This document shows positions 34,020 through 42,436 of a DNA stretch of 50,406 nt, in pieces; within the stretch, counting starts at the first letter, position 1, and every line of letters begins with the position of its first letter. Under the pieces are notes generated by a model. The model had not been told where the DNA came from. It did not search any database and was given only the letters and a program-made list of their open reading frames with translations. A program made the position numbers and the translations under genes. The DNA is from Tepidisphaeraceae bacterium (GTDB lineage Bacteria > Planctomycetota > Phycisphaerae > Tepidisphaerales > Tepidisphaeraceae). Location: assembly GCA_035998445.1 (NCBI GenBank), contig DASYHQ010000064.1, positions 1 to 50,406 on the forward strand, in the 5' to 3' direction.

Positions 34020-34967
34020 CTACTTGCGGAACAGCATCACGTACGCGAGCACCGCGGCGGCGTTGACGAAGGTGACGATCGCCGCCTTGCCTAGCAGGTC
34101 GCGGAACGAGTCAGGGGCGGCCGCCAGCGGGGCGTTCAGCCATTCCAGCGGGCGCAGGATCAACGGCAGCGGGGCCTCGTCGTCGGCTGCGCTGGTCGGG
34201 GGTTCACTTGCGGTGGCGACACTGGTGGCGAGGCCGGCCAGGCCCAGGCCGGCCCGTTCCTGCATCGCTTCGATCGCGTCTGCCTCGGCCGCGGGGGCAG
34301 TCGTCGTCGAAGCCATGGGCGATAAAGTCGATGGCACGGCCACCGGGGTCGCGGGGGCCCCGGCGACGGGAGAGGTGGTCGGTGTGTCGGTGATCGGGGG
34401 CGCGTCGGACGCCGCGGTGGTGGCGGTGGGTTCCTCGGCCGTCAGCTGCTTGAAGAGGTCGTCGATCTCCGCGCTCAAGGCGGCATTGTCGGTCGATGCG
34501 CCCGCAGCCGGTTCGGGGGGCGCGTTGGTGAACGTCTTCGTCGGCTGCGGCAGTTCCACCGGCGCGACCGGCTGATTCAGCTCCGCGAACAGGGCCTGCA
34601 GTTCAGCGTCGATGGATGATGCCGCGGCGGGCGCGGGAGACGCGATGGCGTTCAGCGGAGCTGGGTCGCTCGTCGCCAGTCGGCGCACATCGTTGGCGAT
34701 CGCGTTGGCGTCGAGCTGCACGGAATCCAGCAACTGCAACGCCTGATGCCCGGCGTCGGTGGGGGCGCCGGTAACGCGGCCGGTGGTGGCCAGGGCGTCG
34801 TCCAGTTCGCGCGCGGCATCGCTGGCCGTGGGGGCCTCGACGTCCGCCTCGGCCAGCAGGCGGTCAATCTCGTCGCCAGCTAATTGCGACAACAGATCGT
34901 CCGTGCCCGCCAGGGCCGGTGCAGGTGCGTTCAGTGGATCGGGCAGGCTGGTGTCGGCCTTGCCCAT
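34020..34967 (-). CDS. Low-complexity protein with C-terminal membrane anchor
   Basis: Protein of 315 aa, function unknown. It is very rich in Ala, Pro, Thr and Asp, with repeated acidic LDDAL/LLAEAD/DDLFKQL stretches (at ~25-60, 120-140 and 165-180). The C-terminus carries a single hydrophobic helix (AAIVTFVNAAAVLAYVMLF) followed by RK, so it is tail-anchored. Start ATG 34967 (MGKADTSLPDPLNAP) with GGGAGCT upstream. It shares no recognised domain. Its codon use is like that of the neighbours. Confidence 0.65.
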   Translation of the reverse strand: MGKADTSLPDPLNAPAPALAGTDDLLSQLAGDEIDRLLAEADVEAPTASDAARELDDALATTGRVTGAPTDAGHQALQLLDSVQLDANAIANDVRRLATSDPAPLNAIASPAPAAASSIDAELQALFAELNQPVAPVELPQPTKTFTNAPPEPAAGASTDNAALSAEIDDLFKQLTAEEPTATTAASDAPPITDTPTTSPVAGAPATPVAVPSTLSPMASTTTAPAAEADAIEAMQERAGLGLAGLATSVATASEPPTSAADDEAPLPLILRPLEWLNAPLAAAPDSFRDLLGKAAIVTFVNAAAVLAYVMLFRK

Positions 34968-35225
34968 GCGAGCTCCCTTCGCGTAAGTCGACAAGATCAA
35001 CATCGGCCACAACCGGGGGTGGCTCGCGTGATGCCTGCGGCGCGTCCTGCGCTCTTATCGGACGTGTTGCCCGCCGCGCATCGTAACGCGACGCCAAACC
35101 CCGGGCAAACCCCGCGGAAACCCGTTCCGCGGCAGCGCCGGTGGCCCTTCACACTACTGCCGTCACCCAATCGCGGTTCGCGAAACTTCGACCCGGCTCA
35201 TGCGTGTAACAAGCGATGGCGAAGA

Positions 35226-35355
35226 GAGAGTGGACAGTGAATAGTGGACAGTAAATGCATTGCAGCGAAATCACTGCCTTGCTGGCGGTGGGGACGACGG
35301 AGATCGCGAGTGCCTTCTTCACGGCCCACTATCCACAGCCCATCGCCCACTCTTC
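35226..35355. repeat. Imperfect inverted repeat upstream of the dksA-like gene
   Basis: GAGAGAGTGGACAGTGAATA then GTGGACAGT at the left is mirrored by ACTATCCACAGCCCATCGCC then CACTCTTC at the right. It could fold into one long imperfect hairpin. The 230 bases before it hold nothing I recognise. Confidence 0.55.
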
Positions 35356-35387
35356 TTAACCCCTCATCGGCCGCAACTTTATGCCTC

Positions 35388-35417
35388 TTGACGGAAACCC
35401 TACTTTAAAAGTATACT
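35388..35417 (+). promoter_or_regulatory. Sigma-70-type promoter candidate
   Basis: TTGACG (35388-35393) and TATACT (35412-35417) are separated by 18 bases, an A/T-rich block in otherwise GC-rich DNA. It lies 86 bp upstream of the start of the dksA-like gene, leaving room for a short leader. Confidence 0.65.
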
Positions 35418-35502
35418 TTCCCGCCTTTTGTAAGGCCGGGCAGTAGGGGTTTGGGCGAGAGGCTGACAACGCGGTGAAGACCGCAAAGGAGCCGAGGGCA
35501 AC

Positions 35503-36408
35503 GTGGCCAAGACATCGAAAAACAGGACCGTCCCGTCATCCGGCAAGAGCAAGGGCAAATCACGCCCCGTCGCTGTTGCCAAACCCAAACTCAAAAAGGC
35601 CGCAGCCAAGCCCGCCAGTAAGCCCACGCCCGCCCGCAGTAAGGCCAAGCCCCTGGTAAAGTCGAAGCCGGCCACCAAGCCGGTGGCGAAGGCCACGACG
35701 AAGTCGGCCAAGGTGGCTAAGTCAGCCAAGCCCATGCTAGTGGTCCGCAAGGCGGTGACCGCCGTCACCGCTACGAAGCCGACCACCGGCGCAATCGTCA
35801 AAACCGTTACCGCCAGCAAGGTCGCCGTCGCGACCACCAAGGGCACGGCGATCATCGCGAAAGCGACCAAGGCCGTCATCGCCAAGGCCAGCGCGGTCGC
35901 CAAGCCGATCATCGCGCCACTGGTCGAGGCCAAGCCCGAGAAGGTCAAGAAAAAGCTGCCCCCCGAGCCGGCCTACCGCCCGCCGTTGCAGGAATCGGTG
36001 CCCACCAACGGCAAGCCGCGCAAGAACCAGGCCGGTCTGCTGACCAAGGAACTGGAACACTTCCGCGATTTGCTGATCGAGAAGCGCCGTGAGATCGTCG
36101 GCGACATGAGCAGCATGGAACGCGAGGCCCTGCGATCCGGTGGCGGTGGCCTGTCGTCACTGCCCGTCCACATGGCCGACATGGGCACCGACAACTACGA
36201 GCAGGAGTTCACGCTCGGCCTGGTCGAAAAGGACCGCAACCTCCTGCGCGAGATCAACGCCGCGCTGGCCAAGATTCAGAACGGCACCTACGGCCTGTGC
36301 GAAGGCACCGGCAACCCGATCAGCAAGGCCCGCCTTGAGGCCCAGCCGTGGGCGCGGTTCTCGATCGAACACGCCCGGCAGATGGAACGCCAGCGGGGCA
36401 TTCGGTAG
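35503..36408 (+). CDS. DksA/TraR-like protein with histone-H1-like basic N-terminus
   Basis: Protein of 301 aa. Residues 1-175 are Lys/Ala/Pro/Thr-rich, including repeats of the KPxxKPxxKAxxK type, like bacterial H1-like proteins that coat DNA. The last 125 residues form a DksA/TraR-like coiled-coil and zinc-finger region: LEHFRDLLIEKRREIVGDM, DRNLLREINAALAKIQNGTY, GLCEGTGNPISKARLEAQPW. Only the first Cys of the C4 zinc finger is kept (YGLCEGTG), so zinc binding is doubtful. GTG start at 35503 after AAAGGAG and under the promoter at 35388. lspA lies downstream, as in other bacteria. Probably regulates transcription through RNA polymerase or DNA. Confidence 0.83.
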   Translation: MAKTSKNRTVPSSGKSKGKSRPVAVAKPKLKKAAAKPASKPTPARSKAKPLVKSKPATKPVAKATTKSAKVAKSAKPMLVVRKAVTAVTATKPTTGAIVKTVTASKVAVATTKGTAIIAKATKAVIAKASAVAKPIIAPLVEAKPEKVKKKLPPEPAYRPPLQESVPTNGKPRKNQAGLLTKELEHFRDLLIEKRREIVGDMSSMEREALRSGGGGLSSLPVHMADMGTDNYEQEFTLGLVEKDRNLLREINAALAKIQNGTYGLCEGTGNPISKARLEAQPWARFSIEHARQMERQRGIR

Positions 36409-36498
36409 GGCGAGGCGCGGTCACGTGTGACGTGATCGGCCCGACGACTGGCGAGTTCCGTCGGCAGGGCAAGGCTAGTGCGCGAGCGCCGCGTCAGT

Positions 36499-36602
36499 TG
36501 TCATCCCGATGGGAGCCTTGGCGACCTGAGGGATCGCCCAAGGCCGAGAACCGTCCGTAGCTCGAGATCCCTCAGGTCGCCTTAGGCTTCCTTCGAGATG
36601 AC
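36499..36602. repeat. Family C inverted repeat
   Basis: Left arm TTGTCATCCCGATGGGAGCC then TTGGCGACCTGAGGGATC; right arm GATCCCTCAGGTCGCCTTAG then GCTTCCTTCGAGATGACC. It lies between the dksA-like gene and lspA. Confidence 0.85.
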
Positions 36603-36653
36603 CCTGTCGCGTTGATGACGCGGCCGCCCATTGGGGCTTTGCTCGCGACATAA

Positions 36654-36700
36654 GATCGCCCTCACCCAGCCGCTCTCAAAGCAGGCGGGAGAGGGGGCGG
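36654..36700. repeat. Half copy of family G
   Basis: One arm only: ATCGCCCTCACCCAGCCGCT then a hairpin ending GGCGGGAGAGGGGGCGG. No partner arm in this gap. Confidence 0.65.
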
Positions 36701-36722
36701 AAAGAACAATTCTCTGATCCAA

Positions 36723-37379
36723 ATGCACCCGTCCCTACGCGCTAATCTCTATTCGCCTGCCGCCTGGGCGCGGTTCTTGGTGACATGCGCGATCGGGCTG
36801 ACGATCGACCTGGTAACGAAGGTCTGGGCGTTTGGCCGGCTGGCGGAATCGGTGGTGTGGGACGAGACGGGCCGCGTGCACGTGTTTGCCCGCGATGCGA
36901 TCCAGTTCATCCCCGGCTGGCTGCACTTCGAGGCCGTCGCCAACCAGGGGGCGGTCTTCGGCATCGGGCAGGGGCAGCGCTGGCTGTTCCTGATCGTGTC
37001 GGCGGGCGCGATCGGGCTGCTGACCTACCTGTTCCTGCAAAGCGGCCGGGCGCGGTTCTACCAGATCGTGTTGGGCATGCTGCTGGCGGGCGTGCTGGGC
37101 AACATGTACGACCGCATGGTGCACGGCTTCGTGCGCGACATGTTCCACGTCTTCCCGGACATGCAATGGCCGGCGTTCGTGCAGAACGCGCTGTCGTTCA
37201 TCCCGTACTTCCGCGGGCCGATCTTCCCCTGGATCTTCAACGTCGCCGACAGTTTTCTGTGTGTGGGCGTGGCGATCTCGATCGTCTATAGCTTCCGCGC
37301 GCAGGGGACCGACGCGACCGAGCCCGGCGACGACCGCACGCAGGACGCCAAGGTTGCCGACGCCAAACCGCAGGCGTAA
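36723..37379 (+). CDS. lspA: Lipoprotein signal peptidase (signal peptidase II)
   Basis: Inner-membrane aspartyl protease of 218 aa, removing signal peptides from prolipoproteins after lipidation. Four hydrophobic helices (~17-38, ~70-92, ~96-108, ~112-130 and a last at ~170-192). The catalytic aspartates are Asp139 in GFVRDMF and Asp176 in NVADSF. The gap between them is about 18 residues longer than in typical LspA, through an insert including QWPAFVQNALSFIPYF. GNMYDRMVHG and FNVADSF are family signatures. The 6-bp gap to ribD suggests one transcript. Confidence 0.93.
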   Translation: MHPSLRANLYSPAAWARFLVTCAIGLTIDLVTKVWAFGRLAESVVWDETGRVHVFARDAIQFIPGWLHFEAVANQGAVFGIGQGQRWLFLIVSAGAIGLLTYLFLQSGRARFYQIVLGMLLAGVLGNMYDRMVHGFVRDMFHVFPDMQWPAFVQNALSFIPYFRGPIFPWIFNVADSFLCVGVAISIVYSFRAQGTDATEPGDDRTQDAKVADAKPQA

Positions 37380-37385
37380 CCTGCC

Positions 37386-38558
37386 GTGGCGATGACGCCT
37401 GATCCCAATCTCATCGATGCTGAATTCATCCGCCGGGCGATCGGCCTGGCGCAATCCGCGCGTGGGCGGGTCGAGCCCAACCCCATGGTGGGGTGCGTGA
37501 TCGTGAAGGATGGCCGGATCATCGGCCAAGGTTGCCACCAGCAGTACGGCGGCCCACACGCCGAGCCGAACGCGCTGGCGGCCTGCAGTGAATCCCCCAC
37601 CGGCGCGACGGCGTACGTGACGCTCGAACCTTGCTGTCACCTGAACAAGCAAACGCCACCGTGCGCGCCGCGCGTGATCGCCGCGGGCATTGCTCGCGTG
37701 GTCTACGGCTGTCTGGACCCGAACCCTGACGTGAACGGCCGCGGCGTTGCGATGATGCGCCACGCCGGTGTGCAGGTCGACGGACCGGTGCTGGAGGCCG
37801 CGTGCAAGCAGTTGATCGCCCCGTTCATCGCGCGGACGATGTTGCGGCGACCCTACGTAACGCTGAAGTGGGCCGAGACCGCCGACGGCCACGTGGCCGC
37901 CGCCACTGGCGAACCGCGGTTAAAGATCACCGGGCCGGTTGCGGATCGGGTCGTTCACGCGCTGCGGGCCCGCTGTGATGCGATCGCGGTCGGCACGAAT
38001 ACCGTGCTGGCCGACGACCCATTGCTGACCGCCCGCGACGTATCGCCAGCCCGACCGCTGTTGCGCGTGGTGCTGTCGAACACGTTGAAACTGCCGATCG
38101 AAAGCCGGCTGGTCGCGTCGGCGGGCGAGCATGCGGTGATCGTCTTCTGTGCCCAGTCCGCCGCCGACACCGCGCCGCGGACGGTCGCGGAACTGCAACA
38201 GCGGGGCGTCGAAGTCATCGCGTTACCAACGCGCGATGAGAACCGATTCTCGTTTGCCGATGTGCTGACGACGTTGCATGCCCGCCGGGTGACTCACTTG
38301 CTGATCGAGCCCGGCCCAACGCTCGCCCGCCACATGATTCCGCGGAACCAGGTGGACCGGATCTGGGTCTTCCGATCGCGCGCCGCGATGATTGAAACGC
38401 GCGGCCTGCCCGCCAGCCCGATACCGGCTGACTACGCGTTGACGGGCCAATGTGAGTTGGGCAGCGACCTGTTGAGCGAGTACCTGAACCCCCACAGCGC
38501 CGCGTTTTTCGCGGCCGATCCTTCCGCGGATTTGCGATTGGCTGGTGGCGAGGGGTGA
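37386..38558 (+). CDS. ribD: Bifunctional riboflavin biosynthesis deaminase/reductase RibD
   Basis: Cytosolic enzyme of 390 aa for the second and third steps of riboflavin synthesis. The deaminase half (residues 1-145) has HAE (58-60) and the zinc site EPCCHLNKQTPPC (81-93); this loop is one residue longer than the usual PCxHxGRTPPC. The reductase half (from ~155) has VTLKWAETADGHVAA and IAVGTNTVLADDPLLT, then LLIEPGPTLARHMI. ATG 37392 could be the start instead of GTG 37386. The end is followed by a family J repeat; the remaining rib genes are not in this window. Confidence 0.92.
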   Translation: MAMTPDPNLIDAEFIRRAIGLAQSARGRVEPNPMVGCVIVKDGRIIGQGCHQQYGGPHAEPNALAACSESPTGATAYVTLEPCCHLNKQTPPCAPRVIAAGIARVVYGCLDPNPDVNGRGVAMMRHAGVQVDGPVLEAACKQLIAPFIARTMLRRPYVTLKWAETADGHVAAATGEPRLKITGPVADRVVHALRARCDAIAVGTNTVLADDPLLTARDVSPARPLLRVVLSNTLKLPIESRLVASAGEHAVIVFCAQSAADTAPRTVAELQQRGVEVIALPTRDENRFSFADVLTTLHARRVTHLLIEPGPTLARHMIPRNQVDRIWVFRSRAAMIETRGLPASPIPADYALTGQCELGSDLLSEYLNPHSAAFFAADPSADLRLAGGEG

Positions 38559-38572
38559 GGATCATCCGTTCG

Positions 38573-38757
38573 TTCTGGCGCCAAGGACGCCAAGACGCCA
38601 AGGCCGCCAAGGAAGAAATGAGAGTTATAATTGCTGTAGCCGTGACGCCTGCGTCGCGGCTACGAACTGCGTATCCGTAGCGGCCTCAACACAACATCCG
38701 TCTTCCCCGCTTCATCCTCTTGGCGTTCTTGGCACCTTGGCGTCCTTGGCGCGAAAC
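38573..38757. repeat. Family J arms enclosing a small GTAG-headed hairpin
   Basis: Outer arms GGCGCCAAGGACGCCAAGAC (38577) and CCTTGGCGTCCTTGGCGCG (to 38754). Inside, 38636-38663 is a hairpin headed by GTAG: GTAGCCGTGACGCCTGCGTC then GCGGCTAC. No gene in this gap (38559-39026). Confidence 0.8.
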
Positions 38758-38889
38758 GAACTGCAAGAACTCAACCCCGTTGCGCCCATCCCACCTCAAT
38801 CGCGCAGCGCAACCGTAGAGATGGATAGCGTGCTCTTTGACAACCGAATAGGAGAGAAGCGGAACCCCATCCACTCCATCGCGATCAGG

Positions 38890-38930
38890 CGATGGTGCAG
38901 AATGGTGCATAATGGTGCACGATTTCGCGT
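38890..38930. repeat. Three 10-bp tandem units ATGGTGCANA
   Basis: The 10-bp units ATGGTGCAGA, ATGGTGCATA and ATGGTGCACG stand side by side. The same triple occurs at 14938-14972, inside the first codons of the HTH-esterase frame. Confidence 0.75.
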
Positions 38931-39026
38931 TTCCGCTTACCCAAACCGCCGCCGCGGCCTAGCGATTCGATCGACCGGCTTCTTCGCGGTCCTTCGCGTT
39001 CTCTTCCTCTTCAACCAGACGCGCAA

Positions 39027-39974
39027 CTACGGCTGCGCCACGTGCAGCACCGCCTTACCGACAAATTTCCGATCCGTCAGTGCCGCGGTGATCTCGCCGA
39101 CCTTTTCCCAGTTCTCCTCGATCTCGATCTGGGGTTTCAGCTTGCCCTGCGACACGAGCGTCGCCAGGCGGCGCAGGCCGTCGCCGGCGGTTTCGATGGC
39201 GAATTCTTTGAAGAGGATGAAGCCGTACAGCGACGCGCCACCGGTGCCGTAGAACTTCTGCGCGTTGATCGTCACGTCGCCACCCGCGGTCGTGCCGAAC
39301 GTGACGCAGGTGCCGGCCGGGGCCAGCATCGCCAGCACCTTGCCGAAGTGCGGGCCACCGACGGAATCGATGACCAGGTTGAACGGCCCATGCTCGGCCG
39401 CTGCCGACGGATCGCCACCGACGATCACGTGGTCGGCCCCGCTTCGCCGCACGACGGCCTCGCGATCGGCCCCACGCACGGTGGCGACGACGGTCGCGCC
39501 CGACAGCTTGGCGAGTTGGATCGTGAAGTCGCCAGTGCCACCGGTCGCGCCGGTCACGAGCACCTTCCGGGCCAAAATCGACCCACCCTTGCCCAGCGAC
39601 AACAACCCGGTCAACCCCGCGACCGGCAGCGTCGCCGCGGCCGCGAACGACACGTCATCTGGAATCTCCGCCAGCTGGTTCGTCGGCACCGCGACCCGCT
39701 CGCCCCACGAGCCCAACAGCAGCAACCCCACCACACGGCTGCCCACCTTCGGCCCGCTACCGTCGGCCGCGGCTTGTTCGACCACGCCCGCCAAGTCCCA
39801 CCCCGGCCGCCGGCCCGCGGGGGCGGTCATGCTGTATCGCACCTCGCCACGGTTGACGGAGAAAGCATGCACCCGCACCACCGCCTGGCTGGGCAACGGC
39901 TGGGGGTCTTCGACGGTCTTGATGACCAAACGTTCGGGGACGGCAGGATCGACGACGACGGCTCGATTGGACAT
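39027..39974 (-). CDS. Zinc-independent MDR-family quinone reductase-like enzyme
   Basis: Medium-chain dehydrogenase/reductase of 315 aa, NADPH-dependent quinone or enone reductase-like. An N-terminal GroES-like fold (VRVHAFSVNRGEVRY, GWDLAGVV) is followed by the Rossmann domain with VLVTGATGGTGDFTIQLAK (AxGGVG/GATGGTG motif) and ATVVATV. No Cys/His zinc-binding set is seen. ATG 39974 has GGAGGAG 8 nt upstream. Probably a stand-alone transcript between repeats. Substrate unknown. Confidence 0.88.
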   Translation of the reverse strand: MSNRAVVVDPAVPERLVIKTVEDPQPLPSQAVVRVHAFSVNRGEVRYSMTAPAGRRPGWDLAGVVEQAAADGSGPKVGSRVVGLLLLGSWGERVAVPTNQLAEIPDDVSFAAAATLPVAGLTGLLSLGKGGSILARKVLVTGATGGTGDFTIQLAKLSGATVVATVRGADREAVVRRSGADHVIVGGDPSAAAEHGPFNLVIDSVGGPHFGKVLAMLAPAGTCVTFGTTAGGDVTINAQKFYGTGGASLYGFILFKEFAIETAGDGLRRLATLVSQGKLKPQIEIEENWEKVGEITAALTDRKFVGKAVLHVAQP

Positions 39975-40019
39975 GACGTTTCTCCTCCGTGTATGCGAGA
40001 CGAAAGATCCCGCTGACGC

Positions 40020-41102
40020 CTACAGCACCTCGACCGCCCTCGGATAGCTCCCCAGCACCGTCAGCTGAAGGCAGTGTGCCTTGGCGGCGTTGATGGCCTT
40101 CTGCATGGCGGGGTCGTCGGCGTGGCCTTGGGCGTCGATGAAGAAGTAGTATTCCCAGTTTACCTTTTTGCTGGGGCGCTTCTCGATGTCGGTCAGGTTG
40201 ATGCCGCTGTCGCGAAAGACGTCCAGCACCTCGGCGAGCGCGCCGGGCTTGTGGGCGGTGGTGAACATAATGGCGGTCTTGTCGTCACCCGTTCGCCTCG
40301 CGGGCTCGCGGCTGATGATGAAGAAGCGCGTGACGTTGTCGGGGTTGTCCTCGATGTTCTCGAAGAGGATCGCCAGGCCGTGCACCTCGGCGGCCAGGCG
40401 GCTGCCGATCGCGGCGACGCCGGGCATGGTGGCGGCCATCTCGGCGGCACGGCCGGTGCTGGCGGCGGCTTGGGTGTCGCGGTCTTTCGCTGTCGCGCCC
40501 AGGAAGTTGCGGCACTGCGTGAAGGCCTCGGGCTTGCTGTAGATCGTCTTGATCTTCTCCCACGGGTCGCGCGCCAGCAGGTTGTGGTGGACGTTGATCA
40601 GGACCTCGGCGCAAATCTTCGCTGATGAAGACAGGAACGCGTCGAGCGTGTCGACGACGCCGCCATGGATGCTGTTCTCGACCGGCACCAGGCCGTAGTC
40701 GATGTGGCCGCGCATCACCTCTTCGAAGACGGCGGGGATGTCGGTCAGCGGCACGTAGTCGACGCTGTGACCGAACTTGCCCACGCTGGCCTCGTGGCTG
40801 AACGTGCCGTGCGGCCCGAGGAAGCCGATCTTCAACGGCCGCTCGAGCGCGAAGCTGCCGCTCATCAACTCGCGGTAGACCGCCTCCAGCGACCGGTTGC
40901 TCAGCGGGCCCTTGTTCAGCGACCGCACCTTTTCCAGCACCGCCTTCTCGCGGTCGGGCGCGTAGATGGGGGCGTTGCTCTGGGCCTTCACCTTGCCCAC
41001 CTCCACGACGACCTTGGCGCGCTCGTTCAGCAGGCGCACGATTTCGTTGTCGAGCTGGTCGATCTGCTGTCGCAGCGGCGCAAGGTCGGATTCGGCGGGC
41101 AT
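40020..41102 (-). CDS. pheA: Bifunctional chorismate mutase/prephenate dehydratase
   Basis: Enzyme of 360 aa for phenylalanine synthesis. Residues 1-90: chorismate mutase (LRQQIDQLDNEIVRLLNER, VGKVKAQSNAPIYAPDREKA). Residues ~95-275: prephenate dehydratase with GFLGPHGTFSHEA, VPVENSIHGGVVDTLD and the active NVTRFFIISRE (TRF). Residues ~280-360: ACT domain (AHKPGALAEVLDVFRDSGIN, then LTDIEKRPSK), which allows feedback control by phenylalanine. Start ATG 41102. A 300-base gap upstream holds repeats and three palindromes (41297-41350). No other aro genes nearby. Confidence 0.94.
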   Translation of the reverse strand: MPAESDLAPLRQQIDQLDNEIVRLLNERAKVVVEVGKVKAQSNAPIYAPDREKAVLEKVRSLNKGPLSNRSLEAVYRELMSGSFALERPLKIGFLGPHGTFSHEASVGKFGHSVDYVPLTDIPAVFEEVMRGHIDYGLVPVENSIHGGVVDTLDAFLSSSAKICAEVLINVHHNLLARDPWEKIKTIYSKPEAFTQCRNFLGATAKDRDTQAAASTGRAAEMAATMPGVAAIGSRLAAEVHGLAILFENIEDNPDNVTRFFIISREPARRTGDDKTAIMFTTAHKPGALAEVLDVFRDSGINLTDIEKRPSKKVNWEYYFFIDAQGHADDPAMQKAINAAKAHCLQLTVLGSYPRAVEVL

Positions 41103-41296
41103 AGCGGGCGGTTGTATCGGCGGGGTGGGGGCGTGTAAAGGCGGCGGGACCGACCGCTAACGCCATGCCCAACAGGCCTTCTTCGCAAGGCTGCCGCGGA
41201 CGATCCGGCCGTTGGTCGACAAATTGCCTCTCTTGATGGTGACCGGCGGCCACCCGTGGTCTTCACGTCCGCCGTCGTACTGGAAAAGGGCCGTTC

Positions 41297-41350
41297 GTTG
41301 CCGGCAACGCGTCCTTCGTTGCCGGCAACAGACGGCCCGTTTCCGGCAAC
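41297..41350. promoter_or_regulatory. Three palindromes GTTGCCGGCAAC with 21-bp period
   Basis: GTTGCCGGCAAC occurs at 41297-41308 and 41318-41329, and GTTTCCGGCAAC at 41339-41350. Start-to-start spacing is 21 bp twice, i.e. two helical turns, so bound proteins would face the same side. They lie 195-250 bp upstream of pheA and about 270-320 bp upstream of the gene at 41620. It could be an operator cluster or a repeat. Confidence 0.5.
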
Positions 41351-41361
41351 GCAAGGGGCCA

Positions 41362-41486
41362 CAGTGTTTGGTAGTGGGTCAGTTTCGACACCTTCCCCCG
41401 TGGCACGCGTTTTCAACCCGTGTCTTCGCCCCAGAACACGGGTTGGAAACCCGTGCCACTTCAAACTGACCCACTACCCAGTGTTT
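41362..41486. mobile_element. 109-bp MITE with 16-bp inverted repeats and 8-bp direct repeats
   Basis: CAGTGTTT occurs at 41362-41369 and again at 41479-41486. Between them lies a 109-bp element whose ends GGTAGTGGGTCAGTTT (41370-41385) and AAACTGACCCACTACC (41463-41478) are perfect inverse complements. Inside is a GTGG-headed hairpin pair (CACGGGTT-TCC-AACCCGTG type). The layout shows a non-autonomous transposon inserted with an 8-bp target duplication. No transposase of matching type is in the window. Confidence 0.85.
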
Positions 41487-41619
41487 CGCGAGACCGTCGA
41501 ACTTCAGGCGAATAACGCCATTTCATACCGCCCCCACGTCCGAAATTAACGCACTTATCCACAGCCTGCCGATAACGCGCATGAGGGCCGCTGTGGTTCT
41601 CGGAAAGCAATGACCTAAC

Positions 41620-42351
41620 ATGCCGACCTCACAAGCCAGTCCCCCGATCGTCACCCAGGCGGCCGCCACGCAGCCGGCTGCGGAGATGGTCACGTTGCCC
41701 GACCATTGGCCGGCGCAGATCGACATCCTCAAAGGGTGCGAGACGATGAGCACCGGCGCCGCCACGCTGCTGGTGATCGCCGGCATCGTCTACCTGCTGT
41801 ACGGGTTCGCGTTCTTCAAGTGGCTGGTGATGCTGAACGCCGCCGTGCTGGGGGCGCTGGTGGGGCTGAAGATCGGTCACGCCTACGACGCGGCCATCCC
41901 GTGCGCGATCGTCAGCGGCTTCCTGGCGGCGGCCATCACGTGGCACAGCATGAAGTACTCGGTCGCCATCATGGGCGGCATCTTCGGGGCCGTGCTGGGG
42001 GCCAGCCTGTGGCACGCGTTCGACTTAGACGCCCAGTACGCCTGGAGCGGGGCGGGCATGGGCTTAATCCTGTTCGGCCTGCTGGCGTTCATCGTCTTCC
42101 GCGAATCGCTGATGATGTACATGAGCCTGCAGGGCAGCGTGATGCTGGTCTTCGGCATCCTCGGGTTGATCTACAAGTTGAACGACGTCGGCCCGGTCAT
42201 CACCAACAAGGCGACCGTCACCCCGTTCCTGCTGCCGCTGGCGATCTTCATCCCGGCGATCGTCGGGATCATCTACCAACAGCAGACGACGCCGGTTGTC
42301 CCCGCGGGTGGAGCACCGCCACCGGGTGGAGTGCCAGCGGTGAAGAAGTAG
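41620..42351 (+). CDS. Multi-pass membrane protein (TMEM198/DUF4203-like)
   Basis: Membrane protein of 243 aa. A hydrophilic N-terminus of ~40 residues precedes seven hydrophobic helices (~45-63, 66-84, 90-106, 112-130, ~140-158, ~163-182, ~195-213). Repeated GALVGLKIGH- and GAVLGASLWH-like segments give the pattern of TMEM198/DUF4203 proteins. A Pro-rich tail ends the protein. The role is unknown. A strong terminator-like hairpin follows at 42392-42428. Confidence 0.72.
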   Translation: MPTSQASPPIVTQAAATQPAAEMVTLPDHWPAQIDILKGCETMSTGAATLLVIAGIVYLLYGFAFFKWLVMLNAAVLGALVGLKIGHAYDAAIPCAIVSGFLAAAITWHSMKYSVAIMGGIFGAVLGASLWHAFDLDAQYAWSGAGMGLILFGLLAFIVFRESLMMYMSLQGSVMLVFGILGLIYKLNDVGPVITNKATVTPFLLPLAIFIPAIVGIIYQQQTTPVVPAGGAPPPGGVPAVKK

Positions 42352-42391
42352 GCAACCGCGAAGACGCGGGGGCGCGAAGGTAAAGGAAGAG

Positions 42392-42428
42392 AAGGGAGCG
42401 ACCGGTGGGTCGCTCCCTTCGTTCGTTT
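42392..42428 (+). terminator. Rho-independent terminator candidate
   Basis: AAGGGAGCGACC (42392-42403) pairs exactly with GGTCGCTCCCTT (42408-42419) across the loop GGTG and is followed by CGTTCGTTT. It lies 40 bases after the membrane-protein stop. Confidence 0.75.
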
Positions 42429-42436
42429 CACACCGT

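Noticed and set aside
38545-39252. Open frame of ~235 codons after ribD
   Set aside because: Most of it is read through family J arms and a hairpin, and part lies opposite the quinone-reductase-like gene. No protein family features.
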